Assembly (NCBI RefSeq): GCF_044987625.1
Contig: NZ_JBJDSB010000002.1
Span: 496,001-560,000 of the forward strand
From: Desulfobaculum sp044987625
Lineage (GTDB): Bacteria > Desulfobacterota > Desulfovibrionia > Desulfovibrionales > Desulfovibrionaceae
Length of the DNA stretch: 64,000 nucleotides
Direction of reading: 5' to 3'
In this document: positions 1 through 8,055 of the stretch, piece after piece
Layout of the letters: every line of letters starts with the position of its first letter
How positions within the stretch are numbered: position 1 is the stretch's first letter
Program-made: the position numbers and the translations under genes
The notes under the pieces: generated by a model
What the model saw: the letters and a program-made list of their open reading frames with translations, nothing else
What the model was told of the DNA's origin: nothing
The model's database searches: none

Positions 1-159
1 GCTGGCGGCAATGTCAATGCCGCAGCGCTCCGACAGCGCGCGGGCGTTGTCTTCGGAAAGGTCGTACCCAACGATGGAGATGTCCTCGCGCCCGGCAAGG
101 CCGGACACAATGGCTCCACCCATATTTCCAAGGCCGATGACGCCGATAACGGTGTGCAT
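1..159 (-). CDS. proC: Pyrroline-5-carboxylate reductase, N-terminal part (cut by window edge)
   Basis: The last step of proline synthesis reduces pyrroline-5-carboxylate with NAD(P)H. Only the first 53 codons are in the window. They begin MHTVIGVIGLGNMGGAIVSG, which is the N-terminal Rossmann strand and glycine-rich loop (GLGNMG, residues 9-14) typical of ProC. The ATG at 159 lies 14 bases after the ndk stop and has a purine-rich AGAGAG just upstream. It is the last gene seen of the minus-strand run nth-envC-ctpA-yibQ-ABC-ndk-proC. Other NAD(P)-binding reductases share this loop, so the name rests on the overall N-terminal pattern. Confidence 0.72.
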   Translation of the reverse strand, partial: MHTVIGVIGLGNMGGAIVSGLAGREDISIVGYDLSEDNARALSERCGIDIAAS

Positions 160-172
160 AGTCAAACTCTCT

Positions 173-589
173 TTAGCCTACAATCTCAAGCTGGTTGAAG
201 AAGTAGGCGATTTCGGTTGCTGCGGTTTCGGGGGCGTCGGAACCGTGCACGCTGTTGGCTTCGATGTTTTTGGCGAAGCACTTGCGGATGGTGCCTTCCT
301 CGGCCTGCTCGGGGTTGGTGGCGCCCATCAGCTCGCGGTAGCGGGTGATGGCGTTTTCGCCCTCAAGCACGGACACGACACACGGGCCGGAGCACATGTA
401 GTCGCACAGGCTGTCGAAGAAGGGGCGCTCGCTGTGCACGGCGTAGAAACCCTGCGCCTGCTCTTTGGTCATGTGGATCTTCTTGGTGGCAACGACCTTC
501 AGACCGGATTCCTCTATCATCTTCAAGATGGAGCCGATGAGGTTACGCTCGACGGCGTCGGGTTTGATGATGGAGAAAGTGCGTTCCAT
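173..589 (-). CDS. ndk: Nucleoside diphosphate kinase
   Basis: This cytosolic enzyme transfers the gamma phosphate between nucleoside triphosphates and diphosphates through a phosphohistidine. The 138-residue product has the family length. It starts MERTFSIIKPDAVERN, and the catalytic histidine is His115 in the motif NSVHGSD. An in-frame start exists 15 codons upstream, but the ATG at 589 has a strong GGAGGT ribosome binding site five bases ahead and gives the normal N-terminus. It sits between the ABC transporter ATPase gene and proC on the same strand. Confidence 0.97.
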   Translation of the reverse strand: MERTFSIIKPDAVERNLIGSILKMIEESGLKVVATKKIHMTKEQAQGFYAVHSERPFFDSLCDYMCSGPCVVSVLEGENAITRYRELMGATNPEQAEEGTIRKCFAKNIEANSVHGSDAPETAATEIAYFFNQLEIVG

Positions 590-661
590 GAGTACCTCCG
601 AATGAGTGTTGGTTGAGTGGGACAGATCGTCCATGCGGGTGAGTGCGGCCCGCGAAAGTGT

Positions 662-1456
662 CTAGGTGAGGAGCATCCTGTCGGACGAGAACTCTTCTCC
701 CTTGACTGCATAGAACTGGGCCAACAGGTCGTTCACGGACAGCGAGTGCTTCTTCTCGCCGCTAACGTCCATGATGATTTCGCCCTGATGGAGCATGATG
801 AGCCTGTTGCCCAGCTTTATCGCCTGATTCATGTTGTGGGTGACCATGAGTGTGGTCAGCCCCAGCTCCGTCACAAGGTGCTCTGTGAGCAGCAAAACGG
901 AGTTTGCGGTTTTGGGGTCCAGCGCAGCGGTGTGCTCGTCAAGGAGCAGGATGTCCGGGCGGACCATGGTGGCCATGAGCAGCGTCAGCGCCTGCCGCTG
1001 GCCGCCGGAAAGCAGACCGATGCGGTCGTCCAGCCTGTCTTCCAGACCAAGGCCAATCTTGTGGACCTCGCGCCGGAAGTAGGCGCGGTCGTCAGCGGTA
1101 ACGCCCTGCCGCAGTGAGCGCGAAGCCCCGCGGCGGCGCGCAAGGGCAAGGTTCTGCGCAATGGTCAGCGAGGCGCAGGTGCCAAGCAGCGGGTCCTGAA
1201 ATACGCGGCCCATGTGCCGGGCGCGTTTGTACTCCGGCCATCGCGATATGTCATCATTTTTCAGGGTGATGGAGCCGCTGTCGGGCATGAAGGTTCCGGC
1301 CAGCGTGTTGAGCAGGGTGGACTTGCCCGCACCGTTGGAGCCGATAACCGTGATGAAATCGCCCTCGTTGATGGTGAGGTCCACGTTTTTGAGCGCCAGC
1401 ACCTCGTTGACGCTGCCTTTATGGAAGGAGAGTGTCACGTCGGATAATGTCAGCAT
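662..1456 (-). CDS. ABC transporter ATP-binding protein
   Basis: This is the ATPase of a three-gene importer. The 264-residue sequence shows Walker A GSNGAGKS (39-46), the signature LSGGQ (149-153) and Walker B ILLLDE (169-174). It follows the permease with a 7-base overlap, so the two are translationally coupled. The binding protein upstream is of the PF04392 type, so this resembles TrpXYZ-like importers and other uptake systems for small organic solutes. The substrate cannot be read from sequence. Walker B is followed by histidine (DEH) where many importers have DEP. Confidence 0.9.
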   Translation of the reverse strand: MLTLSDVTLSFHKGSVNEVLALKNVDLTINEGDFITVIGSNGAGKSTLLNTLAGTFMPDSGSITLKNDDISRWPEYKRARHMGRVFQDPLLGTCASLTIAQNLALARRRGASRSLRQGVTADDRAYFRREVHKIGLGLEDRLDDRIGLLSGGQRQALTLLMATMVRPDILLLDEHTAALDPKTANSVLLLTEHLVTELGLTTLMVTHNMNQAIKLGNRLIMLHQGEIIMDVSGEKKHSLSVNDLLAQFYAVKGEEFSSDRMLLT

Positions 1457-2337
1457 CTGGCGAACCTTTTTTTCAGTTTGGGCATGGTCAGCGCCAGCAC
1501 GACGAGAACCGCGGTGATGAGGTTTAAGTCGCTGGGCGTAAAGGAAAAGCTGCCCACCTTCAGCCCAAGGGCGAGGGCGATGGCAACGCGGTAGACCACG
1601 GAACCGGCAATGGCGGCAAACACGGCGCGCGGGATGCTGCGGCAGCCGAACACGGTTTCGCCAACGATGACGGAGGCCAGCCCCGCCACAATGGTGCCGA
1701 CGCCCATGTTCACGTCCGCCGCGCCCTGATTCTGCGCTATAAGCGCGCCGGACAGCGCCACAAGGGCGTTGGACAGGCCAACGCCGTAGATGATGACTTT
1801 GTCCGTATCCACGCCCTGGCTGGTAATCATCTGGATATTGTCGCCCGTGGCGAGCATGGTCTGACCCAGCTCGGTATACAGGAACCAGACAATGGCGACG
1901 CCGACCACAGCGGCAAATATGGCGAAGAGCACCGGCGAGGCATAATACCCCGGCAGGCCGAGGCCCATCATGGTGTCCAGCACCGTGTCCACGCCAAGCA
2001 GCGAGACGTTGGGGCCGTCCATGATGCGGATGTTGATGGAATACAGCGCCGTCATGGTCAGGATGGACGCCAGCAGGTGCAGGATTTTCAGTTTGGTGTT
2101 CAGCAGGCCGGTAATCATTCCGGCCACGAAGCCCGCGCCCATGGCAAGGACGAGGGAGAGGTACGGATTCATGCCGTGCGTGATGGCAACGGCGGAAACG
2201 GCGGCGCCAAGAGGCAGGCTGCCGTCAACGGTCAGGTCCGGAAAGTCCAGAATGCGGAACGTGAGGTACACGCCAAGGACCATAATACCGTAGACAAGCC
2301 CTTGTTCGAGGGCACCAAGCAATGCGAAGAGGCTCAT
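1450..2337 (-). CDS. ABC transporter permease
   Basis: This is a 295-residue, very hydrophobic inner-membrane protein with about eight or nine predicted spans, organised like LivH-type branched permeases. It lies between the substrate-binding protein and the ATPase genes and overlaps the ATPase by 7 bases. It probably forms the translocation pore of that importer. The short segment FPDLTVDGS near the N-terminus is typical of permeases that accompany PF04392 binding proteins. A long inverted repeat separates it from the binding-protein gene. Confidence 0.88.
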   Translation of the reverse strand: MSLFALLGALEQGLVYGIMVLGVYLTFRILDFPDLTVDGSLPLGAAVSAVAITHGMNPYLSLVLAMGAGFVAGMITGLLNTKLKILHLLASILTMTALYSINIRIMDGPNVSLLGVDTVLDTMMGLGLPGYYASPVLFAIFAAVVGVAIVWFLYTELGQTMLATGDNIQMITSQGVDTDKVIIYGVGLSNALVALSGALIAQNQGAADVNMGVGTIVAGLASVIVGETVFGCRSIPRAVFAAIAGSVVYRVAIALALGLKVGSFSFTPSDLNLITAVLVVLALTMPKLKKRFARC

Positions 2338-2361
2338 GATGCGTTATCCGAAAAGGCATGT

Positions 2362-2389
2362 CCGGGGGCGCGGCGTACCGCGCCCCCGG
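2362..2389 (-). promoter_or_regulatory. Intercistronic hairpin between binding-protein and permease genes
   Basis: There is a perfect 12-bp stem (CCGGGGGCGCGG and its complement) with a 4-base CGTA loop. It has no T-run, so it is probably not a simple terminator. Such hairpins between binding-protein and permease genes often stabilise the upstream mRNA or partly stop transcription, giving excess binding protein. That role is inference here. Confidence 0.6.
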
Positions 2390-2418
2390 TGGTTGGATTC
2401 TTCGGGAATCGAAAAGGG

Positions 2419-3393
2419 CTAGCGGATAATCTTGTCGGCCTTGGCCTTGAGGTCATCCGGCAGGGCCACGCCCTGTGCCTTGGCTGCGGGCAGGTTCAGG
2501 TGCAGGGTCAGCCCGTCCTGAAATTCCACAGGCGTGGTGGCGGGTTTGGCGCCGCCCACAAGGATGCGCTGCGCCATGTCGCCGGCCTGTTTGCCGTGCA
2601 GGTAGTAGTCGAACCCAAGGGCGGCGACTGCGCCGCGCGGCACGGAACCAACGTCCGCCGCGTACAGGGGCATCTGATACTGCTGGCAGACCTTGACCAT
2701 GGACTCCAGGGCGGAAACCACGGTGTTGTCCGTGGGCACGTAGACGGCGTCCGCGCGACCGGCAAGGCTCTTGGTGGACTGGTACACGTCGCCGGTCTTG
2801 GAGGCCGTGGCTTCCTCAAGGGCGACGCCCTTGGCCTTGCAGGCTTCGCGCAGCAGGCGCACCAGCGTTTTGGAGTTAGCCTCGCCGGAGTTGTACACCA
2901 CGCCAAGGGTTTTCAGGTCCGGCTGGATTTCCAGCATCAGTCCAAGGTGCTTGTCCACGGGCGTTAAGTCGGACACGCCGGTGATGTTGGCACCGGGCGT
3001 TTCAAGGTCGGGCACAAGGCCGGACCCCTGCGGGTCCGTCACGGCCGCGAAGATGAGCGGCACGTCCGCCATGTGCGGCGCTTTTTTGATGATTTGGGCG
3101 CAGGTCTGCGCGCTGGGCGTTGCGATGGCCAGCACGAGGTCCGGGCGCTCACCGGCGATGGTTTGGGCAATCTGGTTTGCCGTGCCCATGTTCGCCTGTG
3201 CATTGTGCACGCTGTATTCCACATCAACGCCCTGTTCCTTCAGTGCGTCCTGAAAGCCCGCCAGCACGGCGTCCAGAGCAGGGTGCTCCACAAACTGGCT
3301 GACGGAAACGGAGAACGTCCGGGCAAAGGTGGGCGACGGCGGCAAAGCCGCAAGCAGCAGCGCGGTCAAGACGAGTGGTACGATTCGCTTCAT
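2419..3393 (-). CDS. ABC transporter substrate-binding protein (PF04392-like)
   Basis: This is the periplasmic solute-binding component of the importer. The 324-residue product starts with a signal peptide: MKRIV, a hydrophobic core, then a likely cleavage after FA near residue 24. The rest has two alpha/beta lobes with phrases such as FAAVTDPQGSGLV and YNSGEANS that are typical of the PF04392 family. Family members bind amino acids such as tryptophan or tyrosine, or other small organics. The ligand here is unknown. The gene starts 13 bases after the yibQ-like gene, so it may share that transcript. Confidence 0.87.
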   Translation of the reverse strand: MKRIVPLVLTALLLAALPPSPTFARTFSVSVSQFVEHPALDAVLAGFQDALKEQGVDVEYSVHNAQANMGTANQIAQTIAGERPDLVLAIATPSAQTCAQIIKKAPHMADVPLIFAAVTDPQGSGLVPDLETPGANITGVSDLTPVDKHLGLMLEIQPDLKTLGVVYNSGEANSKTLVRLLREACKAKGVALEEATASKTGDVYQSTKSLAGRADAVYVPTDNTVVSALESMVKVCQQYQMPLYAADVGSVPRGAVAALGFDYYLHGKQAGDMAQRILVGGAKPATTPVEFQDGLTLHLNLPAAKAQGVALPDDLKAKADKIIR

Positions 3394-3406
3394 GGGTTCC
3401 CTTCCT

Positions 3407-4720
3407 CTAGCGAATAGGTTGTAAGGCGGTCAGCGGCACCATGCGCGCGGTGCGGTTGGTGCGCTGTCCCCATTCCTGCAGCGCTTTGAGCGTTTCGGGG
3501 TAGGGATGGCCGATGGCTATGGCCTGCCCCCGCGACGCCGCAAGGCGCTGCGCCTTTTCCAATTGTCGCCGGATGGAGCGAACGTCCCGGATATTGTCCA
3601 GGAATATGTTGCGCTTGTACAGCGCCAGTCCGGCATTGCGTCCTTCCTGCATGGCCACGCTTCCCGGCGTGGTCAGGCTGTCGAGGAAGAACATCCCCTT
3701 ATTGTGCAGTTCACCCATGACGGTGGCCATTCCGGCCGTGTCCTGCGTAAACTTCGAACCCATGTGATTGTTGACGCCGATGGCCTCGGGCACTTGCCGG
3801 AGGTCATCGTGCAGTGTGGCCAGAATCTGCCGCTTGTCCATGGTGGTAAAGAGCGCGCCGGGACCGGGGCGGACGCCGGGGTAGCCCTTTGGCTCCATGG
3901 GCAGGTGCAACAGGATATCCAGCCCCGCCTCATGCGCGATGCGGGCCACCTGTGTGGCGCGGGCCATGTGCGGCAGGATGGAGAAGGTGACGGGATAGGG
4001 CAGCTCGGCCAACTTCTTCGCATAGTTGGCGCTTTGCCCCATGTCGTCGATGACGATGGCCAGTTTGCCTTCGGAGAGGTCCTCCGGGCTTTTGGCGGGC
4101 GTTATGGTGAATGTTAGGGTGTGCGTCGGGCGGCCCATGAGCATGACAGTGGCGCGCTGCGCGCCGGATTCGTCGTGCTCGCGGACCAGCTTGCTCACCG
4201 GCGCCCATTTGGCAAGGGCGCGCTCCAGCGTGGTGATGAAGCGTTGCGGCTTACTGTCCAGTTCAATGGTCAGCGCCTGATAGTGGTAGGCCTCGCCGTG
4301 GAAGCGGCGCAGGCTGATTTCCGTAAATTCCAGATGCCCCGGACCATAGCCCGTGAGGATAAGGCTCTCCATGAGCGCAAAGTCCACCTTGCGGACAAGG
4401 CGCTCCAGCGGCGCGCCGAGGCTTTCCTCGTAGCCGTGGTATTGGCCTTCGTCGTCCTCGGCAATGGCGGCGGGGTCTTGTGCGGGGCTGGCGCCGGGGG
4501 CTGCGCCCTGCGGCGGTGCGCCGCCTTCGGTGGGCGACGGGGGAGCTGTTTGGGTGGTGGCGGCAACGGGTTGCCGGACTTCGGAATTGCCGCCGCTGTC
4601 CGCAAGAAAGAACAGCGTGATGCAGACGGCAACAAGCAGGACAATGGTGACGCCCACAAGGTAGGCGGGGCGCAGCGTCAGTCGTGTGGTCTCGTTCGTG
4701 GTCTCTTCGGTCATGCCCAT
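3407..4720 (-). CDS. Divergent polysaccharide deacetylase family protein (YibQ-like)
   Basis: The 437-residue protein has an N-terminal membrane anchor (about residues 18-40), a proline- and glutamine-rich linker, and a C-terminal polysaccharide-deacetylase-2 (PF04748) domain from about residue 215. Visible family hallmarks are KLAIVIDDMGQ, FSILPH, LLHLPMEP and NNHMGSKFT. The domain is a relative of NodB-type carbohydrate deacetylases. Its gene usually accompanies envC and ctpA, as it does here, which suggests a role in envelope or peptidoglycan maintenance. Activity has not been established for most members. Confidence 0.85.
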   Translation of the reverse strand: MGMTEETTNETTRLTLRPAYLVGVTIVLLVAVCITLFFLADSGGNSEVRQPVAATTQTAPPSPTEGGAPPQGAAPGASPAQDPAAIAEDDEGQYHGYEESLGAPLERLVRKVDFALMESLILTGYGPGHLEFTEISLRRFHGEAYHYQALTIELDSKPQRFITTLERALAKWAPVSKLVREHDESGAQRATVMLMGRPTHTLTFTITPAKSPEDLSEGKLAIVIDDMGQSANYAKKLAELPYPVTFSILPHMARATQVARIAHEAGLDILLHLPMEPKGYPGVRPGPGALFTTMDKRQILATLHDDLRQVPEAIGVNNHMGSKFTQDTAGMATVMGELHNKGMFFLDSLTTPGSVAMQEGRNAGLALYKRNIFLDNIRDVRSIRRQLEKAQRLAASRGQAIAIGHPYPETLKALQEWGQRTNRTARMVPLTALQPIR

Positions 4721-4725
4721 ATGGC

Positions 4726-4751
4726 AGCGCCGGACACGAGGGTCCGGCGCT
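4726..4751. repeat. Inverted repeat between ctpA and the YibQ-like gene
   Basis: There are 10-bp perfect arms (AGCGCCGGAC and its complement) around a 6-base loop in the gap between the two genes. No T-run follows on either strand, so this is more likely an mRNA-stabilising or processing hairpin than a terminator. Confidence 0.5.
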
Positions 4752-4785
4752 GAGGTAGTGATGTCTTCTGGGGCGCGCGTGCGCG

Positions 4786-6063
4786 CTATTTAATGGCCTT
4801 CAGGTCAGGCAGCTTTTTCACAAGCTGGAGCGCCAGACGAAGCTGGTTGTCGCGGGAGAGCATTTCGAGGGCTTCCTCGGTGGCTCCACCGGCGGCGGCA
4901 CCTTCTGCGTGCGTGGCGTTTTCAATGTGGCCCTGCAGGTCCTTTTCCCGAATCATGTGCAGGCCGTTGTCGGCCTTCTCGCGCGGAGGCTCAAAGGGAT
5001 AGATCAGGTCGGGGACAATGCCCTCGGCCTGAATGGAGCGACCGCTGGGGGTGTAGTACAGCGCCGTGGTCAGCTTGATGCCGGAGCCGTCGGACAGCGG
5101 GATAACGCTCTGCACCGTGGCTTTGCCAAAGGTACGCTCGCCAATGAGCAGGGCGCGGTTGTGGTCCTGCAGCGCGCCGGCCACAATTTCCGAAGCGGAG
5201 GCGGAGCCGGCGTTGATGAGCACAACCATGGGCACGGTGATGTCCTTGGAGGACTTGCGTGCGTTGAAGTCCTTGCGGTTTTTGGGGTTGCGGCCCTGAA
5301 TGTAGACCACGTTGCCGTCGGACAGGAAGGTGTCCGCCACGGACACGGCCTGATCCAGCAGACCGCCGGGGTTGTTGCGCAGGTCCAGCACGATGCCTTC
5401 CAGCTTGTGCTTGGCGCTGTACTCATTGATGAGCTGGCGCATTTCCTGCGTGGTGTGCTCGTGGAAGCGGGTCAGGCGCAGGTAGAGGTAGCCGTCCTCC
5501 AGCACTTCGCCCTTGGCACCGATGATGGGGATGGTGTCGCGCTTGATGCTGATTTGTTCGGGGGCGGTGGCGTCCTTGTGCAGGATGGTCAGGATGATTT
5601 CGGAGCCTTTGGGGCCACGGATGCGGCGCACGGCTTCGATGAGCGTGATGTCCTGCGTGGTTTCACCGTCGATTTCAAGGATGGTGTCCCCGGCCTTGAG
5701 GCCGGCCTTGTACGCTGGGGTGTCCTCGATGGGGGAGATGACGGTCAGGCGGCCGTTGCGGAGCGAAATTTCAATGCCGATGCCGCTGAACTCGCCGGAG
5801 GTGCCGATGCGCATCTCCTTGAATTCATCCGCCGTCATGAACGTGGAGTGGGGGTCGAGGTCTTGCAGCATGCCCCTGATGGCTCCGTTGATGAGCTCAT
5901 CGCGCGAGACGTCGCGCACATATTGACGCTCGATCATGTCCATGGCCTGACTGAACCGCTTGAGCGGGCCGTAGAGGTCCTCGCCCACGGGCTTGGTGAT
6001 GCCTGTGGACACAGACATGGAGAGGAGCAGGATTGCTGTGAAGATCCAGACGGTTAAACGCAT
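4786..6063 (-). CDS. ctpA: S41 carboxy-terminal processing peptidase
   Basis: This is a periplasmic serine protease with a Ser-Lys dyad that trims or degrades envelope proteins from their C-termini. The 425-residue sequence has a signal peptide or anchor (residues 1-22). A PDZ domain spans about 95-165, with GIGIEIS and GLKAGDTILEIDG. The S41 catalytic region contains DLRNNPGG, Ser289 in GSASASE and Lys314 in GERTFGK. The 25-residue Ser-Lys spacing is the family norm. It lies directly downstream of the envC-like gene. In several bacteria CtpA proteases control peptidoglycan hydrolases, which fits this neighbour. Confidence 0.95.
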   Translation of the reverse strand: MRLTVWIFTAILLLSMSVSTGITKPVGEDLYGPLKRFSQAMDMIERQYVRDVSRDELINGAIRGMLQDLDPHSTFMTADEFKEMRIGTSGEFSGIGIEISLRNGRLTVISPIEDTPAYKAGLKAGDTILEIDGETTQDITLIEAVRRIRGPKGSEIILTILHKDATAPEQISIKRDTIPIIGAKGEVLEDGYLYLRLTRFHEHTTQEMRQLINEYSAKHKLEGIVLDLRNNPGGLLDQAVSVADTFLSDGNVVYIQGRNPKNRKDFNARKSSKDITVPMVVLINAGSASASEIVAGALQDHNRALLIGERTFGKATVQSVIPLSDGSGIKLTTALYYTPSGRSIQAEGIVPDLIYPFEPPREKADNGLHMIREKDLQGHIENATHAEGAAAGGATEEALEMLSRDNQLRLALQLVKKLPDLKAIK

Positions 6064-6152
6064 GTAAGCCTCCGGCTAGAGTATGATGGAACGGCCCTGA
6101 CCGGACCTGTGCCTGACATTGCGGCAGCAGACGGTCAGCATGACGCCGCCCG

Positions 6153-7307
6153 TCATCTGAGGGCTGTCAGCCACTCATCAGGATTAATTGCTTTTTGCCC
6201 AAAACGCAATTCAAAATAGAGTCCGGGCCCATCCGCAGCGGGATAGGGACCGGTCCAGCCAATAGTCTGTCCCTCTTTTACCGTGTCGCCACGGATGACG
6301 TTGCTTTCCGACAGAAAGGCGTAGAGGGAATAATATTTGTCACCATGCGACAGAATGACCACCCGGCCATACCCGCGCAGGATGTCGCTGTGCACAACGC
6401 GCCCGGCAAACACGGCGTTCACCGACGCGCCGTCAACGGTATGAAAGCTGATGCCCCGGCGTCCGGGCGCCATGGTCAGGCGCGAGCCGGACCCTTGGCG
6501 CGGGGTGAACCGCTTGCCGGAAACCGGCATGTGCAGTGTGCCCTTGCGCCGCTTGATGCCCGTTTCGGACAGCGCCTTGAGGCGGTAGTTCATGTCGTCG
6601 ATGACGGACAGAATCTGCGACAGGGCTTGCTCTTCGCTGATGCGGCGGGTGCGGACCTTGCGCAGGCGCTGCACGAAGCTGAGGCGGCGCTGCACAAGGT
6701 CGTCCTTGTCGGCGTTGATGGCGTCGATGCGCTCTTCCGCCTCGGCGCGCAGGGTGCGGTGCTGTGTCGCAAGCTTTTGCAATTTCTGGTCCTGTTCGTC
6801 CAGTTCGCGTAGGGCGGACTGCACGCGGGAGTAGAGCGCGGCCCCCCACGCAAAGCGGCGGTCCGTGGCCGCCCATGCCGGGTCGGACGCGGAGCGGCCC
6901 TGCTTGGCGCGCACGCGCAACGGCCACAGCGCATTCACCAAACGCGAGAGCTGACGCCGGGTGCGGGCCTTTTCAGCCTCCACATCCTCCTGCCTGTGCA
7001 GCAGGTCCTTGCGCTTGTCGTCCAGTGCGGCAAGGCTGTCCTCCCGCTTGGCAATGCGTTTTCGCAGGGTGGCAAGGTCGGCCTCAATTTTGGCAAGGTC
7101 CGCGTTGAGGCGGCGCTCCTTGGATGTCAGAGAATCGACTGTCCGGCGCCCCTGTTCGGCGCGTTTGGATTCCTGCCGGATGGATTGGCGCAGGGCGTCC
7201 GAGCTACCCTCGGCCTGTGCGGACGCGGCGGCGCAGAGTGCGGCGACGGCCAGCCCAAAGGCGAGGACAAGCGTGAAGGCAGGGCGGCTATGGCAGGAAC
7301 GGGGCAA
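6153..7307 (-). CDS. EnvC-like murein hydrolase activator (degenerate M23/LytM domain)
   Basis: The protein has a signal peptide, a long charged coiled coil (roughly the middle 200 residues) and a C-terminal LytM/M23 domain. The active-site metal ligands are mostly missing. The usual HLH is replaced by LYFELR, and the first motif reads FHTVDG rather than HxxxD. This argues for a non-catalytic amidase activator like EnvC rather than an endopeptidase. The reading frame opens at 7499, but I place the start at the TTG at 7307. It has GGAG seven bases upstream, gives a clean signal peptide and overlaps the upstream gene by only 20 bases. Length is then 384 residues. Confidence 0.82.
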   Translation of the reverse strand: MPRSCHSRPAFTLVLAFGLAVAALCAAASAQAEGSSDALRQSIRQESKRAEQGRRTVDSLTSKERRLNADLAKIEADLATLRKRIAKREDSLAALDDKRKDLLHRQEDVEAEKARTRRQLSRLVNALWPLRVRAKQGRSASDPAWAATDRRFAWGAALYSRVQSALRELDEQDQKLQKLATQHRTLRAEAEERIDAINADKDDLVQRRLSFVQRLRKVRTRRISEEQALSQILSVIDDMNYRLKALSETGIKRRKGTLHMPVSGKRFTPRQGSGSRLTMAPGRRGISFHTVDGASVNAVFAGRVVHSDILRGYGRVVILSHGDKYYSLYAFLSESNVIRGDTVKEGQTIGWTGPYPAADGPGLYFELRFGQKAINPDEWLTALR

Positions 7308-7938
7308 GAGGGCACTCCGTGCAGTGCTGCGTGTTTTTGAGGCAGTATGTGGCCGCAACGCGAACGAGCAGCGCGTGAAACTCATTGTACAAGGGGACGT
7401 CCGGGTCCAGAACATCCATGAAAAAGTCGCGCATTTCGTCGTAGAGTACGTCTTCTGGAAGAAGTGCGTGACGTGTAAGTATGCGTCTGGTATAAGCATC
7501 TACTACAAAACTCGGCTTTTCGAGCGCGTAGAGCAGTATGCTGTCCGCCGTTTCGGGGCCGATGCCGCGTACACCAAGCAGCGCCTCACGCGCGGAGTCG
7601 AGCGGCAGGGCGCGCAGCTGGGTGAGGGCCATGTCGCATTCTTCGCCGAGGAAGGCAACGAAATCCTTGAGACGATTGGCCTTCATACGAAAATACCCGG
7701 ACGGGCGGATGCATTCCGCCAATTCGTCGGGGTGGGCGCTGCGGATGCCTTCCGGCGACAGCATCCCGGCGGCCTTCAGGTTGCCGATGGCTTTTTCCAC
7801 GTTCCGCCAGTTGGTATTTTGCGTGAGTATGGCGCCCACCGCCACCTCAAAGGGCGTTGTGGCTGGCCACCACCGGCTGGGGCCAAGGGCGGTGAGCATG
7901 GCGGTGTACATATCGCGAAGCAGGTCTTCTCTGGGCAT
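7288..7938 (-). CDS. Endonuclease III-like HhH-GPD DNA glycosylase
   Basis: This is a base-excision-repair glycosylase of the HhH-GPD superfamily, 216 residues from the ATG at 7938. The open frame extends far upstream to 8814, but that part lies antisense to the next gene. The helix-hairpin-helix LLGVRGIGPETADS (120-133) and the catalytic Asp148 (VVDAYTRR) are present. The position of the bifunctional lysine of Nth is Glu129, so AP-lyase activity is unlikely. Only three cysteines of the iron-sulfur motif remain (Cys199, Cys206, Cys209) before the protein ends at LAPFLP. It is probably closer to the COG2231/MagIII alkyl-base glycosylases than to true Nth. Confidence 0.83.
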   Translation of the reverse strand: MPREDLLRDMYTAMLTALGPSRWWPATTPFEVAVGAILTQNTNWRNVEKAIGNLKAAGMLSPEGIRSAHPDELAECIRPSGYFRMKANRLKDFVAFLGEECDMALTQLRALPLDSAREALLGVRGIGPETADSILLYALEKPSFVVDAYTRRILTRHALLPEDVLYDEMRDFFMDVLDPDVPLYNEFHALLVRVAATYCLKNTQHCTECPLAPFLP

Positions 7939-8055
7939 ATTTCGGGTGCGTCCTTGTGCGCGTCGTGCCCCGGCGCCGGTGCGGCGCAGTCGGGAATCCG
8001 GGAAGTCTAATGCGCGCGCGGCAATTGTGCAACCATCCAGCAAAACGGGTGAATC

